34,330 bases of DNA from Bacteroidota bacterium (GTDB taxonomy: Bacteria; Bacteroidota; Bacteroidia; B-17B0; Aurantibacillaceae), in assembly GCA_013288015.1 (NCBI GenBank), contig JABDCR010000030.1, positions 1-34,330 on the forward strand, in the 5' to 3' direction. The position numbers were made by a program, and so were the translations under genes. The notes beneath the pieces are model-generated. The model had not been told where the DNA came from. It worked only from the letters and a program-made list of their open reading frames with translations, and did no database searches. Shown here one piece after another: positions 1 through 8,367 of the stretch (the stretch's first letter is position 1; each line of letters starts with the position of its first letter).

Positions 1-316
1 GGTAAAAAACAAATCGGTTGGTTCGCAAAGAATAGAGCTTAAAAATCATCAATCTATCAGCGAAATTGAGCAAACCAGCATTCTTTACATAACACCCGAT
101 AAGTCTAATTTACTTACCGAGGCACTGGTTAAATTTAAAGGTAAAAGCGTTTTAATTATTACTGAAAAACAGGGCTTAGCAAGAGTAGGAGCTACCATTA
201 ATTTTATTGTAGAAGAAAACAAACAAAAATTTGAGTTAAATAAACTTGCTGCTACAAAAGCAGGGTTAAACGTTGGCTCGGGCATTGAAAAACTGGCAGC
301 AAGTGTAATTAATTAA
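1..316 (+). CDS. YfiR-family (DUF4154) protein, 3' part
   Basis: The reading frame is open from base 2 and ends with TAA at 314-316; its start lies outside the window. About 104 C-terminal residues are visible. They contain the block typical of DUF4154/YfiR proteins: a 'KSVLIITE' strand, then 'GATINFIVEENK', then 'KFELN', ending in a helix with 'AGLNVGSGIEKLA'. In other bacteria YfiR is a small periplasmic protein that binds and inhibits the periplasmic part of a HAMP-containing membrane sensor (YfiN). The next gene begins on the very next base, and a HAMP-containing membrane phosphatase follows it, so a similar sensor-inhibitor role is plausible here, but that is inference. Family assignment rests on recognised motifs, not a search. 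Confidence 0.8.
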   Translation, partial: VKNKSVGSQRIELKNHQSISEIEQTSILYITPDKSNLLTEALVKFKGKSVLIITEKQGLARVGATINFIVEENKQKFELNKLAATKAGLNVGSGIEKLAASVIN

Positions 317-1204
317 ATGAAAGGGTTAAAAAACATAGGTTTAATTTGTGTGTTACTAATTGTGGCAACCCAAAGCACTATTGCCCAAACCAATAAGGTA
401 AATAAAGCCATTGAATTTTACTCAGCTAAAAAATTAGATTCGGCAAAAGTTTTAATTAATGAAGCCGTTCAAAACCCCGAATCAGCCAAAGATTATAATG
501 CATGGATGATGCGCGGTGTAATTTATAAAGACCTTTATAAAACAAGTGAAATGAATAATGTGGCATCTCCTTACAGAGATAGTGCTACGGTTTCGTTTAT
601 ACAATCGTTACAATTAGATGCCGAAAACAAAAACCCACAAAAAGAACTGGTTTTAAAATCGTTAAATTATCTGGCTTCTTTATACCATAACGACATAAAC
701 AAAACACTTGATACAGTTAATTATCAAGAGTCTTTGATAAATTTTGATAAGCACAAAGCCATTAAAAAAATAATAGACCCTGCTTTTAATGAGCAAAAAT
801 ACAACTACGATGTTTATTCAACCATAGGCTCTATGTTTGAGAAAGGCTTTGAGCAAACCATGTCTAAAAACTTGCTTGATTACGCTAATTATTATTTATT
901 AAAAGCATACGAAATAAATTCAAATACAGATTTTATTAATAAAAATATTGGTGTTCTATACTACAATCAGGCAGTTGATATTATTAAAAAAATGGACTAC
1001 GATGTACCGCTTGATCAATTGCCTGTTTATCAGGACCAATCGGTTGCTTTTGGTAAAAAAGCTTTACCTTATCTGATAAAAGCAAACGAAATAAATCCCG
1101 CAGATAAATCGGTAGTAGAAGGGCTTGCCGGTATTTATTATCTTCTTAATGATTCGGAAAAATATAACGAATACAAAAAGAAATTTGAGGAGATGAACAA
1201 GTAA
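317..1204 (+). CDS. Exported TPR-repeat protein
   Basis: This 295-residue protein begins with a signal peptide (positive start, hydrophobic 'LICVLLIV', cleavage likely after 'TIAQ' near residue 24), so it should be periplasmic or envelope-located. The rest is helical and fits degenerate tetratricopeptide repeats: an N-terminal pair around residues 28-80, and clearer ones near 195-285 where 'ALPYLIKANEINPADKSVVEGLAGIYY' style spacing is seen. TPR proteins act as binding scaffolds and no enzymatic motif is visible. The ATG follows the stop of the YfiR-type gene with no gap, and the SpoIIE phosphatase gene starts two bases after its stop, so the three are almost certainly one transcript. The partner it binds cannot be told from sequence. 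Confidence 0.85.
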   Translation: MKGLKNIGLICVLLIVATQSTIAQTNKVNKAIEFYSAKKLDSAKVLINEAVQNPESAKDYNAWMMRGVIYKDLYKTSEMNNVASPYRDSATVSFIQSLQLDAENKNPQKELVLKSLNYLASLYHNDINKTLDTVNYQESLINFDKHKAIKKIIDPAFNEQKYNYDVYSTIGSMFEKGFEQTMSKNLLDYANYYLLKAYEINSNTDFINKNIGVLYYNQAVDIIKKMDYDVPLDQLPVYQDQSVAFGKKALPYLIKANEINPADKSVVEGLAGIYYLLNDSEKYNEYKKKFEEMNK

Positions 1205-1206
1205 TA

Positions 1207-3015
1207 ATGGCGTTTAAATTTACCATAGGAAAAAAAATAGGAGCAGGTTTTGCCTTGGTAATTTTATTTACCCTAATTGCGTTTATTTATACCAATATAA
1301 TAGTAAACCAAAGTAAACGCGAAACCGACCAGGTTGTAAAAGTTGTAACCCCAAGCGTAACTTCGTTAGAGTTTTTTCATTCTACTTTACAACGTTCACA
1401 AATTTTAATTACTAAGTGGTACCATGTACAAAGCAAAGACGATGACCCTTTTAAGCAAGATTTAAGAGAGCTTATTAAATATAAGTATCCCGCTTTAAAA
1501 AAAGGAATAGATAGCCTTTCCGTTCATTGGACAGAGGATGAAAAAGAACAAATAAGAACCATTTTTTCATTTACCGACCAACTTTTTAAACAGTATCAGG
1601 ATGAAATAATGAGTCAGATAAATTCGTTTTCTGCTTACGACGATGCCTCTATAAAATTTCCGGCTGCTTTAGCTTTAGAAGCTGCTGATGATAAACTGAA
1701 TGTAGTTTATAACCAACTTAACCAGCTCATTAATTCGCAAAAAAATAATGCAGATTTAGTTACCCATCAAATGTTTACCTCATTTGATTATTTAATGACG
1801 TTTGTAAAACTGCTGGGAATTTTCTTAGTTATTGGTGGTATCCTTATTGCCTTTTTTACCATCAGAACGATTGTAAAACCGGTGCAAAAGCTTAAAAATG
1901 TTTTGCAGGATATGAGTTTTGGTGTGTTGCCAAAAGATCGTTTAATAAATAGAAGCGATGAAATTGGAGACATGAACATGGCTTTAAACGGCTTGGTGTC
2001 TGCTATGGAACTAACTACTGATTTTGCCAAAGAGGTCGGTAGCGGAAACTTTGACTCGTACTACAAACCACTTAGCGACCAGGATAATTTAGGGCACGCA
2101 CTATTAAAAATGCGTACTGATTTAGCGGAGAACGAGCACATGCTCGAACAAAAAGTAATTGAGCGTACCGAACAAGTAGTAAAACAAAGCGAAGAGATTA
2201 AAACAAAAAATAACGAATTAGAAATATTATATAAACACATTACAGATAGTATACGCTATGCAAAACGTCTGCAGGAAGCCATCATTCCTACCGACCATGC
2301 AGTAAGACAAATATTACCACAATCGTTTGTGTTGTTTAAACCAAAAGACATTGTAAGCGGAGATTTTTACTGGATTAAAAAAATACAAAACAAGTCGTAT
2401 ATAGCAGCCATTGATTGTACAGGACATGGTGTACCAGGTGCTTTTATGAGTTTGGTAGGTTATAATATTTTAAAAGAAATTACAATTAACAGTAATACAG
2501 AAATTGCTCCTTCGGTTATAATGGATAAAATGAGCAAAGGTGTGGTAGACACATTAAATCCAAAATATGATGTAGAAGATGATAACAAAATAGCCAGCCA
2601 AACTAAAGATGGCATGGATATGGGTTTGTGTTGTGTTGATTATGATAAAATGGAACTCCAATTTTCGGGAGCATTTAATCCGCTGTATTTAATCCGTAAC
2701 GGAGAATTAATTCAATATAAAGCCGATAAATTTCCGGTAGGGGTTAGGGTAGATGGCATTATACATGATTTTACCAACAATGTAATTCAATTACAAAAAG
2801 GCGATACTTTTTATATTTTTAGCGATGGTTATGCCGATCAGTTTGGTGGGCCAAAAGGTAAAAAGTTTATGACCGGTAATTTTAGAACACTCCTTAAAGA
2901 GACCAGCAAACTGCCCATTGAAAAACAAAAAGATTTTTTAAACAACACCATAGAAAACTGGCGCGGAGAGATAGAGCAGGTTGATGATGTACTGGTTATT
3001 GGTGTTAAGGTTTAG
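1207..3015 (+). CDS. Membrane sensor phosphatase: helical sensor, HAMP, SpoIIE (PP2C-like)
   Basis: This 602-residue protein has a membrane helix near residues 13-32, a roughly 165-residue helical extracytoplasmic region, and a second helix near 198-218. A HAMP linker follows (about 219-271, containing the P-to-DEIGDM pattern), then a coiled coil around 305-345 and a C-terminal SpoIIE/PP2C domain (about 375-602). Metal-binding acidic residues of this fold are present: D386 in 'SGDFYW', D403 in 'IDCTGHGVPGAF', D540 in 'FSDGY' and DD at 593-594. It therefore looks like an active serine/threonine phosphatase gated by an envelope signal. Such enzymes usually act on anti-sigma-antagonist-type or other phosphoproteins, but no candidate substrate lies nearby. 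It is the third gene of the YfiR/TPR operon, which suggests envelope stress or redox input. Confidence 0.9.
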   Translation: MAFKFTIGKKIGAGFALVILFTLIAFIYTNIIVNQSKRETDQVVKVVTPSVTSLEFFHSTLQRSQILITKWYHVQSKDDDPFKQDLRELIKYKYPALKKGIDSLSVHWTEDEKEQIRTIFSFTDQLFKQYQDEIMSQINSFSAYDDASIKFPAALALEAADDKLNVVYNQLNQLINSQKNNADLVTHQMFTSFDYLMTFVKLLGIFLVIGGILIAFFTIRTIVKPVQKLKNVLQDMSFGVLPKDRLINRSDEIGDMNMALNGLVSAMELTTDFAKEVGSGNFDSYYKPLSDQDNLGHALLKMRTDLAENEHMLEQKVIERTEQVVKQSEEIKTKNNELEILYKHITDSIRYAKRLQEAIIPTDHAVRQILPQSFVLFKPKDIVSGDFYWIKKIQNKSYIAAIDCTGHGVPGAFMSLVGYNILKEITINSNTEIAPSVIMDKMSKGVVDTLNPKYDVEDDNKIASQTKDGMDMGLCCVDYDKMELQFSGAFNPLYLIRNGELIQYKADKFPVGVRVDGIIHDFTNNVIQLQKGDTFYIFSDGYADQFGGPKGKKFMTGNFRTLLKETSKLPIEKQKDFLNNTIENWRGEIEQVDDVLVIGVKV

Positions 3016-3060
3016 TTTACTAAAACAGCTTGTTAACCTAACATAAATATTGCCTTTTTA

Positions 3061-3092
3061 TTTGTTGTTACGCCTATGTTATGCTAACTTCG
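3061..3092 (+). promoter_or_regulatory. Bacteroidota-type promoter ahead of moxR
   Basis: TTTG at 3061-3064 is followed after 20 bases by TAACTTCG at 3085-3092. This matches the Bacteroidota primary-sigma consensus (TTTG, 19-21 bases, TAnnTTTG) with one mismatch. The expected start would leave a leader of about 15 bases before the ATG at 3112. The box sits in the only real gap (96 bases) between the two left-hand operons. It is a pattern match only. Confidence 0.45.
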
Positions 3093-3111
3093 TTTCCTCT
3101 AAAAAAACGCT

Positions 3112-4074
3112 ATGCAATTTAAATCAGATGTTGAAGCTTTAGATGCTTTACATGCTACCAGTAAAAAACTTTCTACCGAAATTGGAAAAGTAATTGTTGG
3201 TCAGCATGACGTTATTGATAACACGCTTATATCTGTTTTTTGTCGTGGGCACTGCTTATTAGTGGGTGTGCCGGGCTTGGCAAAAACCTTATTAGTAAAC
3301 ACCATTGCCGATGTTTTAGGGCTAACATTTAACCGTATACAATTTACGCCCGATTTAATGCCTAGTGATATTACTGGCTCTGAAATATTAGACGAGGCAC
3401 GTAATTTTAAATTTGTACAAGGACCCTTGTTTGCCAATATTGTTTTGGCAGATGAAATAAACCGTACACCCCCTAAAACACAGGCAGCTTTGTTAGAAGC
3501 TATGCAGGAACGCATTATAACTGTTGCCGGAAAAAGGTACCATTTACCTGAACCATTTTTTGTGTTAGCCACACAAAACCCAATAGAGCAGGAGGGAACC
3601 TATCCGTTACCGGAGGCTCAGCTTGACCGCTTTATGTTTAACCTGTGGTTAGATTATCCTACTTTGGAAGAAGAGTATGAGGTAGTAAAACAAACTACCA
3701 TCGATAAAAAAGTTACTTTAAATAAAATTATATCTGCTGAAGAGATTATTTATTTTCAGCAGTTGATACGCAAAATCCCTGTAGCTGATAATGTAGTGGA
3801 GTATGCGGTAAAACTAGCCGTTAAAACACGTCCTAATAACACAGTAGATAATAAATTGGCTCAACAATATTTATCATGGGGTGCAGGCCCGCGTGCTTCG
3901 CAGTATTTAGTACTTGGTGCAAAATGTCACGCAGCACTTAATGGCAAGTACTCGCCCGATATTGAAGATGTAAAAGCAGTTGCACACCATGTGTTAAGGC
4001 ATCGTGTGGTACGTAATTATAAAGCCGAAGCAGATGGCATGAGTGTTGAAGACATTATTTCAAAATTAGTATAA
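3112..4074 (+). CDS. MoxR-family AAA+ ATPase
   Basis: At 320 residues this is the normal length for a MoxR ATPase. Walker A is 'GVPGLAKT' (52-59), Walker B is 'IVLADE' (110-115) followed by the family signature 'INRTPPKTQAALLEAMQE', sensor 1 is 'ATQNP' (153-157), and the conserved 'LDRF' arginine is R173. A 'GAGPRASQ' sensor 2 motif lies in the C-terminal helical lid. MoxR proteins are chaperone-like ATPases that usually work with DUF58 and von Willebrand A-domain partners in membrane protein or metal-enzyme maturation. Those partners are not next to it here. The following methyltransferase begins one base after its stop, so the two are cotranscribed. Confidence 0.93.
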   Translation: MQFKSDVEALDALHATSKKLSTEIGKVIVGQHDVIDNTLISVFCRGHCLLVGVPGLAKTLLVNTIADVLGLTFNRIQFTPDLMPSDITGSEILDEARNFKFVQGPLFANIVLADEINRTPPKTQAALLEAMQERIITVAGKRYHLPEPFFVLATQNPIEQEGTYPLPEAQLDRFMFNLWLDYPTLEEEYEVVKQTTIDKKVTLNKIISAEEIIYFQQLIRKIPVADNVVEYAVKLAVKTRPNNTVDNKLAQQYLSWGAGPRASQYLVLGAKCHAALNGKYSPDIEDVKAVAHHVLRHRVVRNYKAEADGMSVEDIISKLV

Positions 4075-4075
4075 A

Positions 4076-4837
4076 ATGTTTCATTGGTTATTGCGCAATA
4101 TACCGCGCCCCATTTTAATTCAGGTAAGTTTATTATTCAGCAAAATTGCCCCTATAGTTTATGCGGGCAATAAATACGAAGACCCCATTAGCGGAAAAAC
4201 CTATCGTAAATTTTTACCATATGGGTATTCGGGCAGAGCGAAAAGAAAAAATGTATTATGTCCGGGCAGTTTGTCTTTAGAGCGACACAGGCTGCTTTGG
4301 CTTTACCTGAAAAATAAAACAAACTTTTTTACAGCAAACCATAAAATGCTGCACATTGCTCCTGAACAATGTTTTTACAAACTGTTTAAGGCAATGAAAA
4401 ACATTACTTACACAACGGCAGATTTAAACTCACCTATTGCCGATGTAAAAATGGATTTGCATCACGCACCTTTTAAAGACAATAGTTTTGATGTAATTTT
4501 TTGCAACCATGTATTAGAGCATGTAGAAGATGACAGACAATGTATGCGCGAACTTTATCGTATTATGAGTGTTGGTGGTTGGGGCATTTTTCAGGTGCCA
4601 ATGGACATTACACGCCAAACAACTTACGAAGACAAAAGCATTACCACACCCGAAGCGCGTGAAGAGCATTTTTGGCAAAAAGATCATGTGCGTTTATTTG
4701 GCTTAGACTATAAAAACCGTTTAGAGGAAGCAGGTTTTACGGTTATTGCAGATGATTATGCGAATAGCTTTTCGCCTGAATTAATAGATAGATACCGCTT
4801 GCCAAAAGGAGAAATGATTTATTTATGTAAAAAATAA
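4076..4837 (+). CDS. Class I SAM-dependent methyltransferase
   Basis: The 253-residue protein carries a methyltransferase type 11 core: a degenerate SAM-binding motif I 'LHIAPE' (92-97), an acidic residue D116 in 'TTADLN' after the second strand, and the post-motif block 'FDVIFCNHVLEHVED' (138-152), with 'VGGWGIFQVP' later. The N-terminal part has a short hydrophobic stretch (about 13-30) and 'CPGSLSLERHRLLWLYL', a block I associate with Bacteroidota methyltransferases near cell-surface genes. The substrate is unknown; small-molecule, sugar or lipid are all possible. It is spaced one base from moxR and ten bases from the DUF5683 gene, so it is the middle gene of a three-gene operon. Confidence 0.85.
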   Translation: MFHWLLRNIPRPILIQVSLLFSKIAPIVYAGNKYEDPISGKTYRKFLPYGYSGRAKRKNVLCPGSLSLERHRLLWLYLKNKTNFFTANHKMLHIAPEQCFYKLFKAMKNITYTTADLNSPIADVKMDLHHAPFKDNSFDVIFCNHVLEHVEDDRQCMRELYRIMSVGGWGIFQVPMDITRQTTYEDKSITTPEAREEHFWQKDHVRLFGLDYKNRLEEAGFTVIADDYANSFSPELIDRYRLPKGEMIYLCKK

Positions 4838-4847
4838 TTTCTGTAAA

Positions 4848-5441
4848 ATGAACAAGGGTATAAAATTTTTAAGCTGTTTACTTTTACTATTATTTATTTC
4901 TTCTGAAAATTTCGCGTCTGAAAATTTTACGGATTTCAATCCGCCTTCCGATACTTCTGAAAAAGCAATTAAAAAACTATCTAACAAGCAAGCACATAGA
5001 GCGGCTGTTATGTCGGCTATTTTACCTGGTTTGGGGCAAGCTTATAACAAAAAGTTTTGGAAAATTCCTATCGTGTATGCAGTCTTAGCAGGTGGTATAG
5101 CTTTATTTACATTTGAAAACAACAAGTATCAAATATATCATAAAGAGTTGGTATATCGTTATGCTCATAATCAAGCTCATGGCGACACTAACCTTGTAAA
5201 TTTATCTGTAACGGATTTAAACACCCAAAAAGCAGTGTATGATAAATACAGAGATTTTAGTGCGGTAGGCATTCTTATTATTTATGCTTTAAATGTTATT
5301 GATGCCAGCATTGATGGACACTTTAAAACATTTGACGTAAGTGATAACCTTAGTTTAAGTATAAAACCTAAAACATTTTATTGCGTACAAAACCCTTTGG
5401 GCATAGGAGCAGGGCTTAGCTTTTCGCTTACATTTAAATAG
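4848..5441 (+). CDS. DUF5683 membrane protein
   Basis: The product is 197 residues with a signal peptide ('FLSCLLLLLFISS', cleavage near residue 23). The DUF5683 core starts near residue 47: 'AHRAAVMSAILPGLGQAYNKKFWKIP' followed by hydrophobic 'IVYAVLAGGIALF'. A second hydrophobic segment lies at about 140-153 ('SAVGILIIYALNVIDA'). These are widespread in Bacteroidota and have no defined biochemical role. The 'ILPGLGQAYNK' segment resembles the turn seen in TM2-type small membrane proteins. It ends only three bases from the stop of the convergent PD40 gene and no terminator hairpin lies between them. Confidence 0.85.
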   Translation: MNKGIKFLSCLLLLLFISSENFASENFTDFNPPSDTSEKAIKKLSNKQAHRAAVMSAILPGLGQAYNKKFWKIPIVYAVLAGGIALFTFENNKYQIYHKELVYRYAHNQAHGDTNLVNLSVTDLNTQKAVYDKYRDFSAVGILIIYALNVIDASIDGHFKTFDVSDNLSLSIKPKTFYCVQNPLGIGAGLSFSLTFK

Positions 5442-5444
5442 AAT

Positions 5445-7022
5445 TTATTTTTGAATTTGAAGTTTTAAGTCAAACTCCATTTCCGATTGGAAAGAAACTT
5501 TATCCAGTATCTCCAACTTTTTGGTAAGCAACTTAAAGTCGAATAGCTCAACCGTTAATGTGTATTTACCGGGAGGTAAAATTACTACATACTTACCGGT
5601 TTTAGGGTTAGGAAGATAAGTGCCAATTAATTCTCCATTTTTATCATTGGTTACAGTTATTAGTACATCAGGAAAATTAATTTGCGTGCCATCTTCTGAT
5701 AAAACTTGTCCGTACATAACAGTAAGTTCAGGTTCTACATCATTAAATGTAATTCGGTAGTTGTCGTAATCGCCAAGTCCCTCTTCACGTATAGCAGATA
5801 TATAACCATATCTGCTTGATTTTGAAACACGGAAATTGTAATCGTCAAGTGGAGTGTTTACAGGATAACCAATATTCTTAGTGTTTTCCCAAGCATTGGT
5901 TTCTTCATTTTTTGTTGCTTTAAAAATATCATAACCACCCATACTACTGTGCCCGGTACTGCTAAAGTAAAGGGTTTTCCCATCAGGAGAAATGTTTGGG
6001 AAATCTTCATTTTGTGCTGTATTTATTTCTTTACCTAAATTTTGAGGCAAACCCCATGCACCTTGCGGTGTTTTACGACAAGCATAAATATCAGTTCCGC
6101 CCATGCCGCCAACTCTATCGCTGGCAAAATAAATAATATCTCCTTCTGCACTTATAGATGCTGCAATTTCTTCACTGGTTGGTGAATTAATTTGTTTGTC
6201 AAGTAAAACAGGTTTTTCAAATTTATCTTGTGTAGAACTACGTTCTGAAGTATAGATGCTACCTGTGCCTTTAGCATCACTAATGTATAAAAGTAAGGTG
6301 TTTCCGTTAGCACTTAAACCAATTACTTCTGCATTAGATGTACCTTTTGGAAGCTGTAGTTCTAATTTTTTAGCGGACTGATATTTCCCGTCTTTTACTT
6401 CTGATAGCATAATAACAGTTGGATACTCGCCATTTGGCTTTGCATCTACATCGCCAAAAGGGCGTTTAGAATTATAAATAATAAAAGATTCATCTAAAGG
6501 AACAAAAGCATAATAATCGTTATACTCGCTATTAACAGCTTTACCAAGATTTTCGAAAGTAACATCAAGTGGGTACTTTACACGTTCCTTAGCATTTAAA
6601 CAATATTGAATTTGCTGTTCGGCATCTTTTAAGTTTTCTTCTTTACCCTTACCATTTTTAGTAAAGCGTGTAAAGGCTGCAATTGCATCATCAAAACGCA
6701 AAGCATATTGGTAAGCGCGTCCTAAAAGGTAATCGGCATTTGGATCGTGTTTAGCATTGTGAGTTATTTTTTCTAAATAAGGCACAGCTTTGGTTTTGTT
6801 ACCATTGTAATTAAGATAGCAAACAGCTAAATTATACGCATATTTTTCGTTTTGAGGTTCTTGTGCATGTAAGGTAACGTAATCAGATATGGCATCTTCA
6901 AAATTACCTGCCATTAATTTATCTTCAGCAGTTTTTGCCGATACTTTGCCAAGGCTTCCATCATCCGTTTGAGAACTTAATACAAATGGAAATAATAAAG
7001 CGATTAAAAAATATTTATTCAT
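5445..7022 (-). CDS. Exported TPR / PD40 / carboxypeptidase-regulatory-like protein without OmpA domain
   Basis: This 525-residue protein has a signal peptide (cleavage near 'LSSQT', residue 18), TPRs at about 30-140, and a beta-propeller region with PD40 repeats at about 150-420. Signature turns such as 'IIYFASDRVGGMGGTDIY' and 'TLYFSSTGHSSMGGYDIF' are clear. A carboxypeptidase-regulatory-like beta sandwich follows (about 433-515). This is the order found in PorE/OmpA-type proteins of Bacteroidota, but the usual C-terminal peptidoglycan-binding OmpA domain is absent: the protein stops just after the beta sandwich. It is last in the aminotransferase-TPR-ugd operon, 34 bases after ugd. A structural role in the envelope is likely; its partner is unknown. 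Confidence 0.85.
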   Translation of the reverse strand: MNKYFLIALLFPFVLSSQTDDGSLGKVSAKTAEDKLMAGNFEDAISDYVTLHAQEPQNEKYAYNLAVCYLNYNGNKTKAVPYLEKITHNAKHDPNADYLLGRAYQYALRFDDAIAAFTRFTKNGKGKEENLKDAEQQIQYCLNAKERVKYPLDVTFENLGKAVNSEYNDYYAFVPLDESFIIYNSKRPFGDVDAKPNGEYPTVIMLSEVKDGKYQSAKKLELQLPKGTSNAEVIGLSANGNTLLLYISDAKGTGSIYTSERSSTQDKFEKPVLLDKQINSPTSEEIAASISAEGDIIYFASDRVGGMGGTDIYACRKTPQGAWGLPQNLGKEINTAQNEDFPNISPDGKTLYFSSTGHSSMGGYDIFKATKNEETNAWENTKNIGYPVNTPLDDYNFRVSKSSRYGYISAIREEGLGDYDNYRITFNDVEPELTVMYGQVLSEDGTQINFPDVLITVTNDKNGELIGTYLPNPKTGKYVVILPPGKYTLTVELFDFKLLTKKLEILDKVSFQSEMEFDLKLQIQK

Positions 7023-7056
7023 GTCAGGACTTAATTTATATCAAAAATAATCTAAT

Positions 7057-8367
7057 TTATTTAACTACTTCTCTGCCAATACTGCAATAGTAGTAATTAA
7101 GTTTTTTCATTTGCTCTAAGCTATACAAATTTCTTCCGTCAAAAACTACTTTGTGTTTAAGTAGAGACGATACTTTATCAAAATCAGGCGTACGGAACAA
7201 GCTCCACTCGGTAGCAATAATCAAAGCATCGGCATTATTTAAGGCTTCATATTGGTCGGCAGCAAATTTTATTTTATCGCCAAAAACCTTTTTTACATTT
7301 TCCATAGCCTCAGGATCGTAAGCAGTAACAGTTGCTCCTGCAGCTAATAATTCTTCAATAACATATAAAGCCGGTGCCTCACGAATATCATCTGTATCGG
7401 GTTTAAAGGCTAAACCCCACACAGTAAAATGTTTTCCTTTTAAATTGTTACTAAAGTAATTTTTAATTTTTGGGATGATAATGGTTTTTTGTTTTTCATT
7501 TACTTCCATTACCGATGAAAGAATACTGAAATCATAATTTACCTCGGTGGCAGATTTAGCTAAGGCTTGAACATCTTTAGGGAAACAACTTCCACCATAA
7601 CCAATGCCTGGAAATAAAAAGCGTTTACCAATACGGTCGTCGCTTCCTATGCCAATACGAACCATATCAACATCGGCTCCCAACTTTTCGCATAGGTTGG
7701 CAATCTCGTTCATAAAAGTAATTTTAGTAGCTAAAAAAGCGTTGGCCGCATATTTAGTAAGTTCAGCAGATTTCTCATCCATAAAAATAATGGGGTTACC
7801 CTGACGAACATAAGGCTTATAAAGCTCTTCCATTGTTTTACGAGCCTTTTCAGAGCTTGCACCAATTACCACACGGTCGGGCTTTAAAAAATCATCAACT
7901 GCAAAGCCTTCGCGTAAAAACTCAGGGTTAGAAACAACATCAAAAGCTACTTTTGCATGTTTTGCAACTGCTTCACGCACTTTATCGGCTGTGCCAACAG
8001 GTACCGTACTTTTATCTACAATTACTTTATAGTCTTTAATAATTTTTCCTAAATCGTTTGCTACGCCAAGTATATAACTCAGATCTGCACTGCCATCTTC
8101 ACCGGGAGGAGTTGGCAAAGCCAAAAAAATTATGCTTGCTTTTTCAATGGCATCAACAAGGCTGGTAGTAAAACTTAAACGACCAGCTTTAATATTACGG
8201 TGAAATAAAACATCTAAATGTGGTTCATAAATAGGCACCACACCTTCTTTCATTTTTTTTACTTTTTCTTCATTAATGTCAACACAAATTACGGTGTTTC
8301 CGGTTTCAGCCAAACAAGTGCCTGTTACTAAACCAACGTACCCAGTACCTACTACTGCTATATTCAT
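7057..8367 (-). CDS. ugd: UDP-glucose 6-dehydrogenase
   Basis: The enzyme oxidises UDP-glucose to UDP-glucuronate with two NAD+ in the cytoplasm, feeding capsule, exopolysaccharide or LPS sugars. The Rossmann motif 'VGTGYVG' is at the extreme N-terminus. The catalytic cysteine sits in 'GYGGSCFPKD' at residue 261, and 'STVPVGT', 'NPEFLREG' and 'GLAFKPDTDDIREAP' are all present. Length is 436 residues, normal for the family. An upstream in-frame ATG at 8397 would add ten residues before the Rossmann strand. I chose 8367 because homologues begin there and because it overlaps the TPR gene's stop in a 4-base ATGA arrangement that suggests coupled translation. Confidence 0.95.
   Translation of the reverse strand: MNIAVVGTGYVGLVTGTCLAETGNTVICVDINEEKVKKMKEGVVPIYEPHLDVLFHRNIKAGRLSFTTSLVDAIEKASIIFLALPTPPGEDGSADLSYILGVANDLGKIIKDYKVIVDKSTVPVGTADKVREAVAKHAKVAFDVVSNPEFLREGFAVDDFLKPDRVVIGASSEKARKTMEELYKPYVRQGNPIIFMDEKSAELTKYAANAFLATKITFMNEIANLCEKLGADVDMVRIGIGSDDRIGKRFLFPGIGYGGSCFPKDVQALAKSATEVNYDFSILSSVMEVNEKQKTIIIPKIKNYFSNNLKGKHFTVWGLAFKPDTDDIREAPALYVIEELLAAGATVTAYDPEAMENVKKVFGDKIKFAADQYEALNNADALIIATEWSLFRTPDFDKVSSLLKHKVVFDGRNLYSLEQMKKLNYYYCSIGREVVK

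Noticed and set aside
3201-3572. Antisense open frame across moxR
   Set aside because: It mirrors the conserved coding strand, has no recognisable motif and lacks its own promoter pattern.
5442-5444. Terminator between DUF5683 gene and PD40 gene
   Set aside because: Only three bases separate the stops and no hairpin is present, so termination must occur inside the opposing gene or by another mechanism.
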